Source: Spinacia oleracea (lineage: Eukaryota > Streptophyta > Magnoliopsida > Caryophyllales > Amaranthaceae). From it: 64,000 nt of DNA. A program made the translations under genes and the position numbers. Under the pieces are notes generated by a model. That model was not told the origin of the DNA and did no database searches. It worked only from the letters and a program-made list of their open reading frames with translations. Below are positions 10,822 through 23,043 of this stretch, one piece after another (the stretch's first letter is position 1; every line of letters starts with the position of its first letter). The stretch covers positions 2,728,001 through 2,792,000 of the forward strand of contig NC_079491.1 in NCBI RefSeq assembly GCF_020520425.1, written 5' to 3'.

Positions 10822-11836
10822 GCATACGTGGAAGATGGGACGTTAAATTAGCGGGCCATCCTCCATGTAAACAGAACCCTTAAGTGGCCAAAGGATTACT
10901 TTTACAACCTTTGGTGACATGACATAGGCCCTTTGGGCTTTGGCCACTAAAGTATAGCACAAGGCATTCACAACACTTTGATGCGAAGTTGTTACAGCCT
11001 TGGCTTACAGGTATATTCTTAGTCACCGACTTTGGTGATGATAACTTGGAAGTTCCATTTCAATGGCAGTGGTTGTTTACAACTGCACCACAGAGTAGAT
11101 GGTGATCTTCTGCTCTTAATTGATGATGGTGATCACTGATCAGTTCACTGAGCTGTGGATGAATAACAAGATATACATCAAATTCATATAAATATGACAA
11201 TAAATTATGAATGCGTATTTTATTGTGTTATCAAATTTGACGCAAAATAATAGTCTCAAGACTATCAACAAAGAGCTATACTATCAAGAGCTGGTCATAG
11301 AAAATTTTGAAAAAAGTGCGAAACTAACAACACCTGCATATTTAAATAATACTTCACTTTAGATAAAATTGGTAAAATGCATAATGTACTTAATTAGCAA
11401 TTACAGATATTAAGCTTTAACAAACCTTGACAAAAGTACCTTGAGGCTTGAGGTCATAACAAACACTTTCAATCTTTTACTGAAATCTTTTACCAGTTAC
11501 AACACAAGGCACCCAAGTTCAATTTCTGAATATCTTCAAGTTCTAGAACTCATGCCGTTAGTACTGTAACCACTCAGTAAGTCACAACAGCTTAAATAAC
11601 TTCCCAAGCAGCTCAAATGGTTCCCAAATTCCAGCAAGCTAGGTTGTTTCAGCCTAAACGATTGACATAGTGCAGAGAAGGGACGTCATCGACTATGTTA
11701 GTGGTGTTGCTTGTCCTGCATAGGAGTTGCACAAGTGGTGGGATTCACCTGCTAATGTCAGCCTCCCCCTCACCTAAGGGCTCATCAGGTGCAGATGCAG
11801 GCTGCTCTCAGGTGTGGGGTGCTGCTTAGACATGGC

Positions 11837-12128
11837 TAAAGATGGCTGTGGTCCGGCCCGGCCCGAAGCCCGGTCCGCCACGAAAAAAGCCCGACCCCTG
11901 CACTGGCACGAAGCCGTGGGCCGGGCCTGTGCCTGTGCCTTAATTTTTTGGAAGAAGCACGACAAGGCACGCAAAATTTTGTAAAATTAGCCTCAGACAC
12001 GACGAGCCGGGCCTTATTTCGAACTTTTCGGCCCGGCACGATACAATGGCCTAGATTGGACCCGGCCCGGTTAGGCCCACGGCCAGTAGGCTCGGCATGA
12101 AGCCCGACCCGGCCCACGGCCATCTTTA
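11837..12128. mobile_element. GC-rich hAT-like MITE with perfect 8-bp target duplication, 292 bp
   Basis: The ends are TAAAGATGGCTGTGG and CCACGGCCATCTTTA, inverted and nearly identical. GACATGGC is duplicated exactly at 11829-11836 and 12129-12136. An 8-bp duplication is the mark of hAT transposases. The body is full of GGCCCGG and GGCACGA motifs, far more GC-rich than its surroundings. No coding capacity, so it must have been moved in trans. It is the best-preserved copy of this family in the window. Confidence 0.88.
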
Positions 12129-12622
12129 GACATGGCAAAGGGGTTGTTTGGATCGGTTTCGGATCGGGTCTATGAGAAAAACAGCAACAATGTTAAACCG
12201 ACTGAGATGCCAGTTATGTACTACAATAGGTGACAGGTTCTACTACCAAGTACCACCCTACCAGCTCTGCTCAGATTGAGCATGAGCGCGAGTGTTGTGA
12301 CTTGTGAGTGTGAATGTGTATACAACCACATATATGATCATTTTACAGTTTTTGTCACCAAGACCATCTATTGAAAATAGGCTCAGTGACACGGCTGCTC
12401 AGGCCTGCAAGTGTTTATGCCCAAATGCCCATGGCCTCTGTTGACATTTCTGCCCGAAACCCGCTATTTTGGACCAAAATAGCGGGTTTTCGGGCCAAAA
12501 TTATAACTAAAATTGCAACCCCAAGAAATAAAACTTCGGGCTAGGCCTGAAAATCTGTCCAGACCCCACAATTTTTAGGGTCGGACCAGCGGTCCGGGCT
12601 CGTGATAATCAGCTGATCAGGT

Positions 12623-13200
12623 CTAACAAAGACCATCAATAAGAGTAGTATATGACAGCAAATTAGGCTTAACACAAAAACCAAGTTTACCCTTATCCAA
12701 TTCTCGATGCAACCGCAATGCAGCTTTGGCATTCCCTGTCCTACACAACCCATTAATCAAAGTCACACAAGTAGCCATATATGGCTCACAACCCAATCGC
12801 CCCATCATCCTAAATAACCCTGCAGCTTCAACAATTTTGCCCTCCAAACACAACCCTCTAACCAAAAAGTTAAATGTAATCACATTCGCCTCAAAACCCT
12901 TCTTTAACATCAACCCTAAAACCGAAAACCCGCACTACTACGCTTCATACTACAATAACCATTCAACACAATGTTCAAGGATATAAAATTGGGATTCAAC
13001 CCACTTAAATTCAACCTCTTATAATAGCAAATAAACATGATGATATTGGTTAATTTTAACCTAGCACACAACAAAAAATTGGCAGACGAAATTGGTGGGA
13101 TGGGATTTAAATGAACCATATGATGAAACAAAAAAATTGAGCTTCTTCTATACTCAGATTGCCTGATTCCCAAGTAGTAGTTAAGTATTGAAGAAATTGG
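12623..13200 (-). pseudogene. Pentatricopeptide repeat (PPR) gene fragment
   Basis: Minus-strand translation shows PPR helices: FISLNIVLNGYCSMKR, then KGFEANVITFNFLVRGLC, then NLLSYTTLIDGLC. PPR proteins bind organelle RNA, and P-type repeats of 35 residues are seen here. The reading frame breaks near 12914 between two partly overlapping frames, and the last repeat ends at a TAG (12623-12625) directly followed by unrelated DNA. Only some three to four repeats remain where full proteins have ten or more. The front part (to about 13200) carries no clear targeting peptide. A broken fragment, not a working gene. Confidence 0.8.
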
Positions 13201-13347
13201 GCATTGCCTTTTTGTTGGATAATTAAAAATGGTGTAGGAGTTTTGTGGGTTAGTTACTTAAGATGGTTATATATGATGAATTAAAGATGAAATCTTGTTA
13301 CCTAATTACTGAAGAAGCTGCCGCCATTGATGTTGCATCTGAAAAAC

Positions 13348-13583
13348 TTCGTGTTGTGCCACAGTTTGCGCACCCATAGCTGCCGGAAACTTGACCCGAG
13401 AAGCTTTTTAAGCACATCAATTTTACCATTTATGGCTGCAATATGAACCGGGTTGGCTTCGAATAGAAGGAACCCGGTTCATATTGCAGCCATAAAGGGT
13501 AAAATAGATGTGCTTAAACAGCTGCTTCGGGTTAAGTTGCCGGCAGCTATGGAGTGCGCCAACGGTGGCACAACTGTGCACGA
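13348..13583. repeat. Inverted duplication of an ankyrin-repeat exon (near-palindrome)
   Basis: Two arms of about 107-113 bases (13348-13454 and 13471-13583) are reverse complements of each other with scattered substitutions and one or two small indels, separated by 16 bases. Both arms encode the same ankyrin-like peptide: NPVHIAAIKGKIDVLKQLL on the + strand arm, and NPVHIAAINGKIDVLKKLL on the - strand arm. Ankyrin repeats bind proteins; here just one repeat is present in each direction with no surrounding gene. A transcript would fold into a hairpin of about 105 bp. Likely a pseudogene fragment duplicated head to head. Confidence 0.85.
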
Positions 13584-13774
13584 ATATTATTCGGCCCACA
13601 TTTACTTAACCAAATTTGGAGTTTGCATTATTATTTCCTACATTTTGCACTTATGAATGGTGAAATACAATCAGCCACTCTTATATATATCCTCTAAATT
13701 TCTACCAAGTACTGAGGAATTGAATGTAATCAGATTGTACTTAAGTGATGGAAACAGTGTCCTCTTAGTTTGGT

Positions 13775-13915
13775 CACTATTAAGTATTAATTGCCAACAT
13801 GCATCGTGGGTTAGGGGAGTACGTTAGCTTTTTGGTCATTATTATTGCTAACATGCATCATGGATTAGGGGCGTAGCTAGGGTGGGTTAGCTTTTTGGTC
13901 ACTATTGCTAACATG
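13775..13915. repeat. Degenerate tandem repeat with TTTTTGGTCA and AACATGCATC motifs
   Basis: The block TTGGTCACTATT ... AACATGCATC ... GGATTAGGGG is repeated about three times with changes between 13775 and 13915. No coding role is apparent. The rest of 13660-15542 is AT-rich; four ACCACCTAAAA-type motifs cluster at 15010-15115. This region must contain the promoter of the NADKc-like gene, but I cannot point to its TATA box. Confidence 0.6.
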
Positions 13916-15542
13916 CTTCAATAATTCTATCACCGTTCAAAATCTGGTTAAACGGCATCAAACCGTATATTTAGTGGTTTCGTTTGGTTAGAAATTAAAT
14001 ATCTTTATTCGAACAGTAGTTTCAAAAGTTTCCGACACGATTAGTTAAACGGGTCGAGTTAGTGTTGAGGTTTTCCAACCCGTTTATATTTGACACGAAC
14101 ACAACCCGACACGACACGTTTGTCGGCTCTATTTTTTTATTCTCATATATCAATGACCAATAAAGACCCTAAATTTCTTCATGAAAGAAAAATCAAATAA
14201 TAAAGTTTTACATACTTTAATCGCAAATAAGTTGTAATAATAGACAATTGTTATTGTACAACGTAAGATAAATGGTTGAATTGAAGTCTTTGTTAGAGTG
14301 AAAGTCATTAAGACAAAAGTGGAGTGTTTGCCTTTTTTGGTGATTGAAATCACAACATTATTGGACTTAATTTTGAAAAGAAATCATGTATTCTTAGACT
14401 GAATGGTTCAATTTTTTTTGGTCACTGAAGCCACGGGAAGATGCGGTGTTACGTGTATCATTCGTAGTTGTCTGTCCAAATGTCCTATACTCGTATTATA
14501 TCACATTATCACCCCATATTTTTCGTCTTTATTTTTCTACTCACTTACTATTGTTTAGGACGTTTCTAAAAGTTATACTCTGTATTTCCTTTGTTTACTT
14601 TTAGTTGCAATGGGTTTTTTTTTTTTTCGTTTTTTATTAGTTTCAGCCTTTCTTTTTCTAATTTTTCTACCAATTTCACCAATATACCCTCACTTACTTT
14701 CATCACCTATCCACATTTACTATTCATATCCTCACTTTTTCTAATTAATTATTTAAAGTGAGGGTAAATGGAAAATCAAGGTGAATGACATACATACGTT
14801 GCATATATGATATATTTACATTTTGTTGTTATCAGTATAACTAAAAGCAAAAGGTTACCGAACCGCTTATACTTATGTTACATAATAAACGATCCGCTTA
14901 TTTTTATATATATATAATAAACGATTTGCTTATATATTTTCTTTTTAAATAATTATTCGCCTAAATTTTAAAAATAAAATTAAAAGGAGAAAAAATGATA
15001 AATTATTTTTTACCACCTAAAAAGTTCGAAAAAATGTGTTTTACCACCTAAAAAAAATAAAACTTATATTTTAACACCTAAAAAAAATTTAAATTTATTT
15101 TTTACCACCTGGAAATGGAAAATAGATGAAACTATTATTAATTATTTTTTATTTTCTTTATTTTAAAAAAAGAAAGTTAAAAAGAATTAAATTAAAGAAA
15201 GCAACATAAAGAGAAGAGAATTCTCATAACAAAGTAAACAAACACAACCCACTTGTCACAATTAAAAGAGTTTAAATTCATACCCCAAAACAAATCACAA
15301 CGAATTGCATGGCAAAGAGTGATCTCTTCCACTAATCATCCCCCTCTTATCTGCCATCTCAACACAAACTTTGATGAATTTTCTCTCTCCTCAGCCCATT
15401 CATTCAAGAGAAATGCAACAAGGTAAATATCATTTTCCTGCCAAAAAACAAACAAAACATAACTAATTAATCCATCATTAAACATTGTTTTACCACCTAA
15501 TATTTATGCTAATTTTGGCAATGCATCATCCTTTCTTTTACA

Positions 15543-18500
15543 ATGGAAACATTAACCTTCATAACTACCTACCTTGATGATATCATTTCCACACCTTCTA
15601 ACCATTATCAATGTCACACATCATCATCATCATCAAATGGCTATGGTAACAAATCCAGTTTTACCTTCCTCGCTGCGTCTTCTTTAGGAATAATGATTGC
15701 TGCCGTTATTGCTTTTTACCATCAACGCACCCTTAAAAACCATAAACTTGTTCCTGGTATCAAATTTGATAGCTCTAAAAGGGTTGCAAAGCTCGAACGT
15801 TTTTCCCATTATGTAGGTAATTATCTCTATCTTCTTCCACCTAAATTAATTAATAACTGCATATAGAAATTATAGATTGATTACAAACTTAACATTATAT
15901 GTGAATGTATCTTGTGCTATATCTTCTTCCACCTAAATTAAAAGTTTTTTTTGTCATTTAACACCTAAAAAAACAGTTTTTGTAATTTAACACCTTACTT
16001 AATTTTTTATTATAATTAAACACCTTAAAAAACAAACAAAATTAGAAATCGATACCACTTAACGATTTGCATTAGGAAAAATGTTGGTTTCATGATTTGA
16101 TGGTAGAAGGAGTTATCTACCATCAAATCATGCCTTCGGAGATATAGAATAGTTAAAACTCAATGTTTTTTCTAACGAAAATCGTTATTTGGTGTCGATT
16201 TCTAAAAAGAAATTGTTTTTTAGGTGTTTAAATGTAATTAAAATGAAGTAAGGTGTTAAATGACAAAAAAATCCAAATTAATAACTGCATATAGAAATCA
16301 TAGATATGTCTCATGATATTGTGAATGTATCTATCTTGTGATCATATGGGCAGCAAGGCAATTAGGATTCCCTGACCGAAGGCTATGTCCACAACTCAGC
16401 AGATTGGCATCTGATTATATACAAAAGAGAGAAGGTTGGGAGGATACCGTTTACTCCTTTTTCGCCCGTGATCCAGATTGTGATTCGCTATTCATCAAAC
16501 TAGTCGAAGAATTTGAACGATGCATTCTCAGTTACTTCGCCTTTCATTGGAGTTATGCCGAAACTTCCCTGAAACAGGTAATCAATCAAAAAAAACTCAG
16601 AATGTAATCAAATTAGCACCAAAATATTTTTACCATGCTGAAAATTTAAAGATAATTGTAACTTTAGCCTAAGGAGTAAGGCCTTGCAGAAAAAATGACA
16701 TAATTTTATTGTAATCTTAATTAGTATCCAATTACATGAGAGAATCTTATTCTAGGCTGGTATGAATTTCAGGTGATGCAAGGACCAGACCCAGAGCCAA
16801 AAAAGAGGCTCAAGAATATTTTGCTTGCTGCCTCAAGGTCAGTCAGAAAAAAAAATCTAGCTTTTGGTGAATCATGAGAAAAGAACATTATTTTCCTGCA
16901 ATGAATAAAAAATACTTCCTCTGTTCTTATTTACATGACACAATTATTTAGTCACGTTTTCTAAAGCACAATTTCAAACATCAATATCTTCAACTATGGA
17001 TAAGAAAAAATTATAAAAAGTTGATATTTAGAAAACATGTATTGAGACAATCTAACAAAACCCAACTCGACTATGTTTTTTCTTAAGTTTAAATCACAAA
17101 AGAAAGTTAAAGGAGCTAGTGTAAATAATGTCCAAAACCCAATTGTGTGATGAAAATAAGAATGGAGGAAGTAGCATACATGAGAGAATTTGAGAAATGT
17201 GTCAATAAAGAAAACAAATATTCATTCATTTTCATACTATGTAATGAGTTCAGGGAGAAGATAATTGAGAAGGTGACCAAAGACTTGAAGGTAGCAAGAG
17301 TATTTACCACATTGGTACAAGAAATGAAAGCAATTGGACTCGCGCAGCCGAAACCAGAGATTGATGAGTCTGAATGTACAGATGTGATGGCGCCAGTAGC
17401 ATTCAAAGATAGAAGTCCAGTTCTTCTCCTTATGGGTGGTGGAATGGGAGCTGGGAAAAGTACTGTTCTTAAAGACATACTTATTGAGTAAGGAATACAC
17501 ATCTAATGTTTTATGCATGAACCCTGCAACCAGATTGAGAAAGTTAAACTAAACAATAAAGGGTTTAATGGATTAACAATGTTTTACAAAGTTGAGAAAT
17601 TCAAGCAAAGAAAATGTATCTGCTATAGGAAATTAAGATGATTCTTACTGTTAAAATATTTTCAATGCAAGTCCCCTAAAAATCTAAAATAAAGTACAAA
17701 AGACAGGGGGATTCACTTAGGCTCCGTTTGGTAGGGTGTAAAACATTTTCATGGAAAACGATTTTCACCTTTTTAATCATTGTACGTTGTTTAGTTTGGC
17801 AATAGCTGAAAAACGATTTTCCATAATTTCCTCAAAGGTGAAAAACATTTTCCATTTAAAAGGTAGGGAAACCACTTTTCCACCTTTACTCCTTTCTTCC
17901 CCTCAATCTTCACCATCTTCTCCCATTTTCTCTTAAGGAATCAAACAAAGGAAAACTAGGTTGCAATTGTGTTTTTCCTTGGAAAATGTTTTCCATTGAA
18001 AATCATTTTGAACTAAAAACGTTTTACACTAAACCAAACAGAGCCTTACTGTTCAACATTCTCAATGTAGTCCCCTAAAAATATAAAGTATAAAGTACAA
18101 GAGACAGGGGAGTTCACTTAATTGTCTATTTTTCATGTATGTGAAACAGAAGTAGGGAACTGTTTCCTGTCTAGCATTGTTAATCTGTCCAATTCCTGCA
18201 AAAACTCCCGCAGAAACTATCGCCTATCTAGGGTTGATAAGAGTGAAACCTGCTCGCAGCTACACAGATTAGCTTCATAAAAGCTTTACTCATGTGAGCT
18301 TGGCTTGAGATCAAATTCAATACCTTAATGAGCCAGATCGAATGTACATGAGCATAAAATATGCTAACTAGGATATAAAGATATACTCCCTCCGTACCTA
18401 AAAGATTTTAATCGTGTTTTAGAGACCGTGAAAAGTCAAATGGAGCAATATTTTAGGGACGGAGGGACTATATTAGGTAAAACATAGTGTGAATATTGTA

Positions 18501-21500
18501 ACTTGAAGTAGTATTTGACAGACTCTACGCACCTTATAACTTGGAGTGAATCAAGTAGCAAGCTTAATCGAGCCAAGCTTGTAGGATTAACTAGGCTCGT
18601 TATTTCCACTAATTGCATCATTTGTTTACATTAATGGGCCAAGGGGCATGAGGGAGCTTTCTTGCATTGCGCATTTCAGTGCCTAGCTGAGTCGCTGATT
18701 CAATGTACTGTTCTGATAGGGCTGTATGATACAGATGCAGACTGAAGAGACTAGAGAGCAAACATAGATAGGAGAAAACAATAAGCAATTAATTCCAGAA
18801 CATTCATTCAAATTCTTAAATAGGTCATTGGCATAAAAATAAGTGGTTTTCCCTAGAAAAATCACCATAATGATGTTCTTCCTTCATTTTGATGCTAGAC
18901 AATGATTATTAAGTTTAAAACTGAGCATTACTGCTTTAGCAACTGACTCTATATGATATCTCTGTCCACGATGATGCTCCAATTACAACAATATTATTTA
19001 GGATTCTTTATGCAATTTGCTCATGCTTAGATACAGAGACAATGCTACAATTACTTAAGCCCAAAAAAGTACTGAAACCTCTAGAAACTAACCTTGTGAT
19101 CTCAATCATCCATGCAGACCATTTTGGCAAGAAGCATCAGGGCAAGCGGTAGTCATAGAAGCAGATGCTTTCAAAGAAACAGATCTATATTACAGGGCCC
19201 TTAGCTCACGAGGTCATCACGATGCAGTCCACACAGCAGAACTGGTGATTGTCTTCTCTTCTCCTCTCCTCTGAGTAAATGATCTAGGCCTGAATTGCAT
19301 GTAGATCGATTAACACCAATAATCATCATCATACTAAAAGTTAAGTTGCTTTATTTAGAAAAACCTTTTTATACTGCAGGAGTAAGGGTGAAAAAATTCA
19401 ACCCATACCTTTTTTTGGAACAGAAGTAACCAGAGATGATTGTATGATTTGATACATAATTCCTCATATGTTGTCAGAAATGAACTTTGACATAAAATTT
19501 CTGACACTAAACAATGATCAGAAAATGCATGCAGTAATATAATTATAAAATAAAAAATGAGAGAGAAATTCACATCCAGGGAGCTTGCTGTTCATCCAAT
19601 ACCAAAGGTAAGAAGTGTGTTAAGACAAAGGTGAACTGAAATTGCTCCTAATTTCAGCACATTGTGAAACTCCAAATTATTAATCTTCTCGAACCTTTGT
19701 CTCTTCATCACAAAGACAACACTCCATTTCCTGAATGTTCTAAAGTGATTGAATCACAGCTTGAGATTTGACATAGCATGTCCAAATCTCACAGGGTAAA
19801 CATTGAAAGATTCTAAGTTCCTAGGCCAGCACCAATCAACTTCACTCTTTCCTGATTCTTGTGTTACAGTATGTTACATTATCATGATAATTTGGGTCAT
19901 ACGGTTTTTTATCTCAAACAGGTTCACCAATCATCTGCAGACGCAGCAGCTTCAGTACTTGTGACAGCACTGAATGAGGGTCGGGATGTTATCATGGATG
20001 GCACCCTATCTTGGCTGCCCTTTGTGGTGCAGACAATAACTATGGCCAGAAATGTCCACCGTAAACGATACCGTATGGGACCGGGATATCATGTGGCTAA
20101 AGATGGAACTGTGACAGAAAACTACTGGGAACAATTAGACGATGAAGAGGAAGAACAAACAACCACTAAAAAAAGGCCATACCGGATAGAGTTGGTTGGT
20201 GTCGTATGTGATGCCTATTTAGCAGTGATTAGAGGCATAAGGTAAACATGTACCACAATGCTCTTTAAAACAACAACCATCAGTCATAAACTCACGTATG
20301 GAGCTCCTATCAGCTCTGCTCATCTAATATGTATTCTGCTAAAGTGAGTTACTTATGCATGACCATGAGAGATGTCATTTCAAGTGGTTTGAATTAGTCC
20401 AAATACAAACCACTGGAAATGAACGTGAGAAAGGGGTTCAGGTCATAAAAACCTGCATTCTATTTCTCGGTCAAACATGAGCCTATATTAACCCTACAAA
20501 ATCGATTGTACTGAAAAACTTACGGAACTGAAAATCAGCATTCCGAATGACTTCTGATCTGCCTTTCACGTTCACCCTACAAAACTTCTCTCCACAGAAA
20601 TAAAGGGTCCATATGTACGCAGGGTCTTAGTCAAGTAAAAGTATAATGAAACAATTTCCTGTTATACAGGAGGGCTATCTTGTGCGGAAGAGGTGTAAGG
20701 GTGAGTTCGCAGCTGAAGTCTCACAAAAGATTTGCAAATGCATTTCCAGCATATTGCCAACTAGTAGACCAGGCCAGATTATTTAGTACAAATGCTTTGG
20801 AAGGCCCACCAAAGGTACTCTTTCTTACCTTCTAGTTCACTTTCTATGGTTTCAGATTACCATTGTAACCAACTAAACTAACCAAAGAATAGCATCACTA
20901 ACAATGATTGCCTAAACAAATCCCATCACCCTCAACATTGCGATAACAGGCAACACAAATCAGGATTTGCCACACAAAAATATCAGCATCTTCTTCATGT
21001 TATGTTTTTGTGCTTATCTGACTGTGTGTGCATATGCACTACTTGCAAATTATATATGCAGAAATAGAACAAGCTTCACAGCCATGGTTAAGCTAGGCAT
21101 AAGAGCATTCATCCATCTAAAAAAAATGATTTTCTACAGCCACTACTCGTTATATTAATTTGTGTGCATGTTTGAGGGTAATATCACAAATACACTATGC
21201 ACAAAGCATTATCACCCACATGAAGCCTGCACACAGCCAGCCAGAATACTTTAGGGCCATTTATAAAACTAACACACTATAGAACATTATTGTATACAGT
21301 TGATAGGATGGAAGGACAGAGACAAGACCCTACTAGTTGATCCAGAGGAATTTAAGTGTCTGAAGATAATTGCAGAGTTGAATGAGAAAGCAGACAACAT
21401 TTATGAGCTTTACAAGGACCCAAACCCAGCATGTCAAGACGGTTCTATTTGGAAAGACATAGTATCATCACCTTCAAGGTTAAATGTGCAACAGGAACTA

Positions 21501-21572
21501 AAGTACTCAATTCAAAGAGTTGAAGGGTTGATAGATACCAAAAATAACAAGACAAGCTTCCAGAATCCATAA
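15543..21572 (+). CDS. NADKc: Calmodulin-dependent NAD kinase (NADKc-like), 8 exons, 553 aa
   Basis: Coding exons: 15543-15816, 16354-16577, 16773-16837, 17254-17487, 19118-19244, 19922-20241, 20670-20814, 21300-21572; all introns are GT-AG and the phases join without a break. Residues 40-59 form one membrane helix; the following N-terminal region is where the family binds calmodulin. The P-loop kinase domain, of the zeta-toxin fold, has Walker A GGGMGAGKST (G250 to T258), EADAFKE with D282, and DVIMDGT with D334. In Arabidopsis the NADKc protein of about this length phosphorylates NAD to NADP in a Ca2+/CaM-dependent way and feeds the elicitor-triggered oxidative burst at membranes. The fold is not evidence of toxin function in plants. 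A closely related paralogue of unknown activity exists, so the family is sure and the enzyme name probable. Introns 1, 3 and 4 contain MITEs. Confidence 0.88.
15942..16276. mobile_element. Foldback MITE in intron 1 of the NADKc-like gene
   Basis: The element is one long imperfect palindrome: outer arms contain GTCATTTAACACCT and its complement, middle arms contain GAAATCGATACCA and TGGTGTCGATTTC, and the centre is a perfect 17-bp stem (16091-16107 and 16116-16132) with an 8-base loop. The intron DNA around it (CTAAATTAATAACTGCATAT to GTGAATGTATC) is present on both sides, at about 15839-15918 and 16272-16341, so a longer direct duplication accompanies the element. Confidence 0.75.
16915..17171. 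mobile_element. Stowaway-like MITE in intron 3 of the NADKc-like gene
   Basis: The termini CTTCCTCTGTTCTTAT and ATAAGAATGGAGGAAG are inverted and TA dinucleotides flank both ends (16913-16914, 17172-17173), as in Tc1/mariner-type Stowaway elements. It ends about 80 bases before the exon 4 acceptor. A short open frame that runs from the element into exon 4 is not evidence for extra coding sequence, because the AG acceptor at 17252-17253 restores the conserved protein. Confidence 0.75.
17720..18045. mobile_element. Harbinger-like MITE with GGCTCCGTTTGGT ends, in intron 4
   Basis: The inverted ends are GGCTCCGTTTGGT and ACCAAACAGAGCC, with TTA duplicated at 17717-17719 and 18046-18048, as PIF/Harbinger elements produce. 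Related copies are at about 43076-43420 and 58011-58325. A roughly 75-bp intron segment is present directly before it (17646-17719) and again directly after it (18046-18121), with about a fifth of the bases changed. Confidence 0.85.
18386..18468. mobile_element. Short Stowaway-like remnant
   Basis: CTCCCTCCGTACCTAAAA at the left is inverted as TTTTAGGGACGGAGGGA at the right, with TA on both sides. Only about 83 bases long. It lies in intron 4 of the NADKc-like gene. Confidence 0.75.
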
Positions 21573-23043
21573 GAGCTATATGCCGGAATTCCAAAAGGCT
21601 GCAAGCTGAAATCTGCCACCATCTCCAGCTTCTCGTTCAGCAATCCTGAATTCCATAGAAGTTCTGCTAAAACAAAGTTAAAGGTTCATAGTAGGTCCAA
21701 GCACATCTAACTTGCAAATATCAATTTAGATTTTACAGCTGCAGCATCATTTTGGGATCAATAAAGCACAAGTAGCAGTGTGCTTTCCACAATGTGATTC
21801 CATTAAGTTGTATCACGCTGACAACCAAACAACCACCATGACATATTCAAGTCCTAATGCCAACCCTAAAACAACCTTTTGGTCTTCAGTTCTCATTCAT
21901 GAATATCAGCAAATTCACCGGTACAACACAATATTCACATAGCTTATCTCATAAAACAACATTTTCTTCTAGCTTTTGATAATTTCAAATTAAACATCTT
22001 AGCTTTGTTGCATTCTTTGTTTACATCTAGCATGTGTCCTGAAGAATGTCTTCTGATAATAGAATAATTTTGAGAAGTCATTTTGTAACAATTGTCGAAT
22101 ACTAGGCATAAAAGGAGTCTATTTCCTGGTTAGAGAAACAAGAATAGCACACCTAATATTTAATAACAGCTCCAACGCAAAACAAATGTACTGTGCACAT
22201 ATGACCAAGAGGCAGAAAGAGAAGAGTAATCAATGAGAATGAGGGCAGCAACGAAGTCCAGTAACAGTCAGGACCAAAATTCTAATCAAGGAACAGCCTA
22301 AAAAACTTCCAAATTCCAAATCCATCATCCACACGAGAACTGAATGCAGGTACACCAACTGCAGGCATCTCTCAGACGAGCAGACAATATTCCATGATTT
22401 CATTCTTCATTAACTGAGTATCCCCTAAATTAGCATATGCAACATCATAATATACATTGAAAATAGGAAGTTTTACATGACACGAGGAAGGCAAGAGTAA
22501 AAGCCATCCCTACTTTAGTGTTATTCAATCCTTTTAAAGAAGAGCAGTTGAGGGCTTGAGGCTATAAAAGCGTGTTGATGAGATGGATACTATCAACACA
22601 AAGAAAGCTTCTTTTTTATTGTTTATCATCTTTTTACAAGTTCACTAACAAAGCTATGTAGTCCAACAAAAGTCCAATATGAGACTTGGCATCTGCATCA
22701 ATGCATACACATTACACAACCATAGTATGCTTCCGAACCAGAATAACTCTCATAATTGTTCTTATAGATTCCTATTTCTCTCATAATTGTTCATCAGAAT
22801 CAGACATCTCTACTTGCAGTGACCAGTTCAATTCATCTTTAAACCAACCTAATGTTGGGTAATAACAAAGCTAACCGGCTCCATTCGTCCTAATACCTAC
22901 CTAATGTCGGGTAATACCAAACATAACCAGCCATTATTTCAAGGGAGGAGAATAGAAGCAGTTCAAATCAGTTGAAGAACAGGGGGTTATGCATGGACAG
23001 TTCTACCGTAGAGAACAAGCATGAACAAAAGGTGAAAATTTTT

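Noticed and set aside
17147-17253. N-terminal extension of NADKc-like exon 4 or an alternative start at 17147
   Set aside because: It runs into a Stowaway MITE; the AG at 17252-17253 gives the conserved splice.
18650-18670. GAGGGAGCTTTCTTGC, resembling part of miR319/miR159
   Set aside because: Too many differences and no hairpin partner.
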